A stretch of DNA of 6,339 nucleotides, from positions 1-6,339 of the forward strand of contig JAISAX010000119.1 of the NCBI GenBank assembly GCA_031266495.1. The letters run 5' to 3'. Position numbers and translations under genes: made by a program. The DNA comes from Opitutaceae bacterium (GTDB taxonomy: Bacteria > Verrucomicrobiota > Verrucomicrobiae > Opitutales > Opitutaceae). Below are positions 4,884 through 6,339 of this stretch, piece after piece; positions within the stretch are counted from its first letter, which is position 1, and each line of letters starts with the position of its first letter. Under the pieces are notes generated by a model that was given only the letters and a program-made list of their open reading frames with translations, was not told the origin of the DNA and did no database searches.

Positions 4884-6339
4884 TCTGGCTCGTTCTCATC
4901 TTCCTCTCGTTCGCTCTGGCCATCACCCTTCTGCGGCTGCGGGCGCATCGCCGCGCCCTGAGCGCCCTGCACATGGCCATCCTCCAGCGCCAGTCGCTCC
5001 TCAGGGAAAACCTGCCCTCCCGCACGGACGCCGCCTGGCGCAGCCTTTGCGACGCCGCCAATCACCTCATTGCCGACATCGCCCGCCTCGACCGGCAACG
5101 CGCCGGCCAACTCGCCCAACTCGAAGCCACGCTCGGCAGTCTTCAAGAGGCCGTTCTCGTCATCGACGCCGCCAACACCGTCCTGCTCGCCAACAAGGCC
5201 CTCGGCGCCATTTTTCCGCGCGCCGACGCCATCCTGCACCGCCGACTGGAAACCGTTGTCCACAACGCCGCCTTCCTCCGTTACGTCGAGGCCGTCCGCC
5301 GCGACGGCGCCCGCCCGCAGGAGGAGATCGGGTTTGCCGACGCCTCCGCCTCCGCCGCCGTCGCCTGGCTGGAAGTCACCGGCACCGTTATCCCCGATCT
5401 TCACATCGGTCAGCCGCCCTGCGCGCTCTTCGTGCTGCACAACATCACCCGGCAAAAACGCCTTGAGGCCGTGCGCAAGGATTTTGTCGCCAATGTCTCC
5501 CACGAGCTGCGCACCCCGCTCAGCGTCATCAAGGGCTACGTCGAGACGATCATCGAAAGCGGCGGCGAGCTGCCCGCCGCGCAACGCAACAGGTTTCTGG
5601 TCACCATCCAGCGCCACACCGACCGGCTCAACTCGATCATCGAGGACCTGCTGGTGCTCTCCCGCCTCGAATCCGGCAAGGCCGGCCTGCTGCAGTGCGA
5701 GTCCGCCGATCTCGTCCATCTGGTCCAGGGCATTGTCGAGGATTACCGTTCGCGGCCCGCCGCGGCCCGCCACGAACTGCATTTTTCGCCCGGCCCCGCC
5801 GCCGGCGCGCTCCCGCCGCTGGCGTTCGATCCATCAAAACTCGCGCTCGTTTTTCACAACCTGCTCGACAACGCCCTCAACCACACGCCGGCCGGCAGTC
5901 GCATCGACATCGTCCTGCAACTGGCCGGAGCCGAGGCGGAAGTCTGCATCCGCGACAACGGGCCCGGCATACCCGCCGCCGATCTGCCGCACATTTTTGA
6001 ACGTTTTTACCGCGTGGACAAAGGCCGCGGACGCGACACCGGCGGCACCGGCCTGGGCCTCTCGATCGTGAAGCACATCGTGCAACTCCACGGCGGGCGC
6101 GTGCGGGTCGAAAGCCTCCGGGGGCGCGGCACCGCGTTTTTTTTCACCCTCCCCCTCTCGTCACGCCCGTCCCGAGCAGCGCGCCCCCCCCCCCCCCCCC
6201 CCCCCCCCCCCGGGACACTGCCCCCTTGTCACGTGCCAACGCCCCCTTGTCACGTGCCAGCGCCCCCTTGTCACGTGCCAGCGCCCCCTTGTCACGTGCC
6301 AACGCCCCCTTGTCACGTGCCAACGCCCCCTTGTCACGT
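4880..6339 (+). CDS. PhoR-like sensor histidine kinase, 3' end beyond window
   Basis: This membrane-anchored sensor kinase autophosphorylates on His208 and should pass the phosphate to the regulator encoded just upstream. In order: one transmembrane helix (about 2-18) followed by Arg/His-rich residues that place the rest in the cytoplasm; a helical linker (20-84); a PAS-type domain (about 85-195); H-box NVSHELRTPL with His208; N-box HNLLDNALNH (326-335); G1 box DNGPGI (359-364); F-box IFERFYR; G2 box GGTGLGLSIV (388-397). The PAS domain and H-box context resemble PhoR. Only one membrane helix is seen and there is no HAMP domain, so the input may be internal or through a partner. The kinase fold ends near residue 426 (FFFTLPL). 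The frame nevertheless stays open through nine prolines (436-444) and PPCHVP(T/A) repeats to the window end, 486 codons so far. An in-frame TAG at 4871 fixes the ATG at 4880. No Shine-Dalgarno sequence is seen. Confidence 0.92.
   Translation, partial: MIWLVLIFLSFALAITLLRLRAHRRALSALHMAILQRQSLLRENLPSRTDAAWRSLCDAANHLIADIARLDRQRAGQLAQLEATLGSLQEAVLVIDAANTVLLANKALGAIFPRADAILHRRLETVVHNAAFLRYVEAVRRDGARPQEEIGFADASASAAVAWLEVTGTVIPDLHIGQPPCALFVLHNITRQKRLEAVRKDFVANVSHELRTPLSVIKGYVETIIESGGELPAAQRNRFLVTIQRHTDRLNSIIEDLLVLSRLESGKAGLLQCESADLVHLVQGIVEDYRSRPAAARHELHFSPGPAAGALPPLAFDPSKLALVFHNLLDNALNHTPAGSRIDIVLQLAGAEAEVCIRDNGPGIPAADLPHIFERFYRVDKGRGRDTGGTGLGLSIVKHIVQLHGGRVRVESLRGRGTAFFFTLPLSSRPSRAARPPPPPPPPPGTLPPCHVPTPPCHVPAPPCHVPAPPCHVPTPPCHVPTPPCH
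6184..6211 (+). repeat. 28-bp poly-C tract inside the kinase reading frame
   Basis: There are 28 consecutive C residues directly after the last codons expected of the kinase. In the kinase frame 27 of them encode nine prolines. Tracts this long slip easily during replication and are also hard to sequence, so the true length is uncertain. Confidence 0.8.
6220..6339 (+). repeat. 21-bp tandem repeat array, cut by the window end
   Basis: There are five full 21-bp units (starting at 6220, 6241, 6262, 6283 and 6304) and 15 bp of a sixth. Each begins GCCCCCTTGTC and contains the palindrome CACGTG within TGTCACGTGCCA. The only variation is A or G at unit position 20 (A in units 1, 4 and 5; G in 2 and 3). 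The plus strand has no stop in any frame: the frames read PPCHVPT, APLSRAN and PLVTCQR. There are no unique spacers, so it is not a CRISPR array. Confidence 0.95.

Noticed and set aside
4856..5782. Minus-strand open frame of 308 codons opposite the kinase
   Set aside because: It is the antisense of the conserved kinase codons, with the Gly/Asp/Ala-rich composition of a shadow frame, and it starts inside a coding region.
6220..6339. CRISPR array
   Set aside because: The 21-bp units abut each other with no unique spacers, and no cas genes are present.

Overview
The window is GC-rich and reads like a Verrucomicrobiota chromosome, most likely an Opitutaceae relative. That placement is inferred from the general look of the proteins and the density of inverted and tandem repeats; no search was run. 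Both ends of the window are low-complexity: G/C runs at the left and an unfinished 21-bp tandem array at the right. It may therefore be a contig that broke at repeats.

Layout. On the minus strand, reading right to left, are aspS (aspartyl-tRNA synthetase, 1182-2975) and an ABC-2-type exporter ATPase (47-1063). They are separated by a 118-bp gap that holds a perfect 29-bp inverted repeat. A 320-bp divergent intergenic region (2976-3295) leads to the plus strand. There follow a small RNA-binding RRM protein with a Gly/Arg-rich tail (3296-3661), a strong intrinsic terminator (3716-3748), a 14-C tract, a PhoB-like response regulator (3874-4620) and a PhoR-like sensor kinase (4880 to beyond the right edge).

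The regulator and kinase form a two-component pair, with the kinase expected to phosphorylate D66 of the regulator. Between them lies a 257-bp repeat element built as one large imperfect palindrome. It has inverted 7-bp tandem arrays outside, a 48-bp inverted repeat inside those, and a self-palindromic hairpin in each arm. It is flanked by direct copies of CGATGA. Removing the element and one copy would leave the regulator stop and the kinase start overlapping as ATGA. This suggests that a REPIN/MITE-like element inserted exactly at a translational-coupling junction.

The kinase reading frame does not stop after its ATPase domain. It runs through 28 consecutive C residues (nine prolines) and into the 21-bp tandem array, whose plus strand has no stop codon in any frame. 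None of the five gene starts has a recognisable Shine-Dalgarno sequence. AspRS carries His31 and Gly83, which matches the non-discriminating type that also charges tRNA-Asn.
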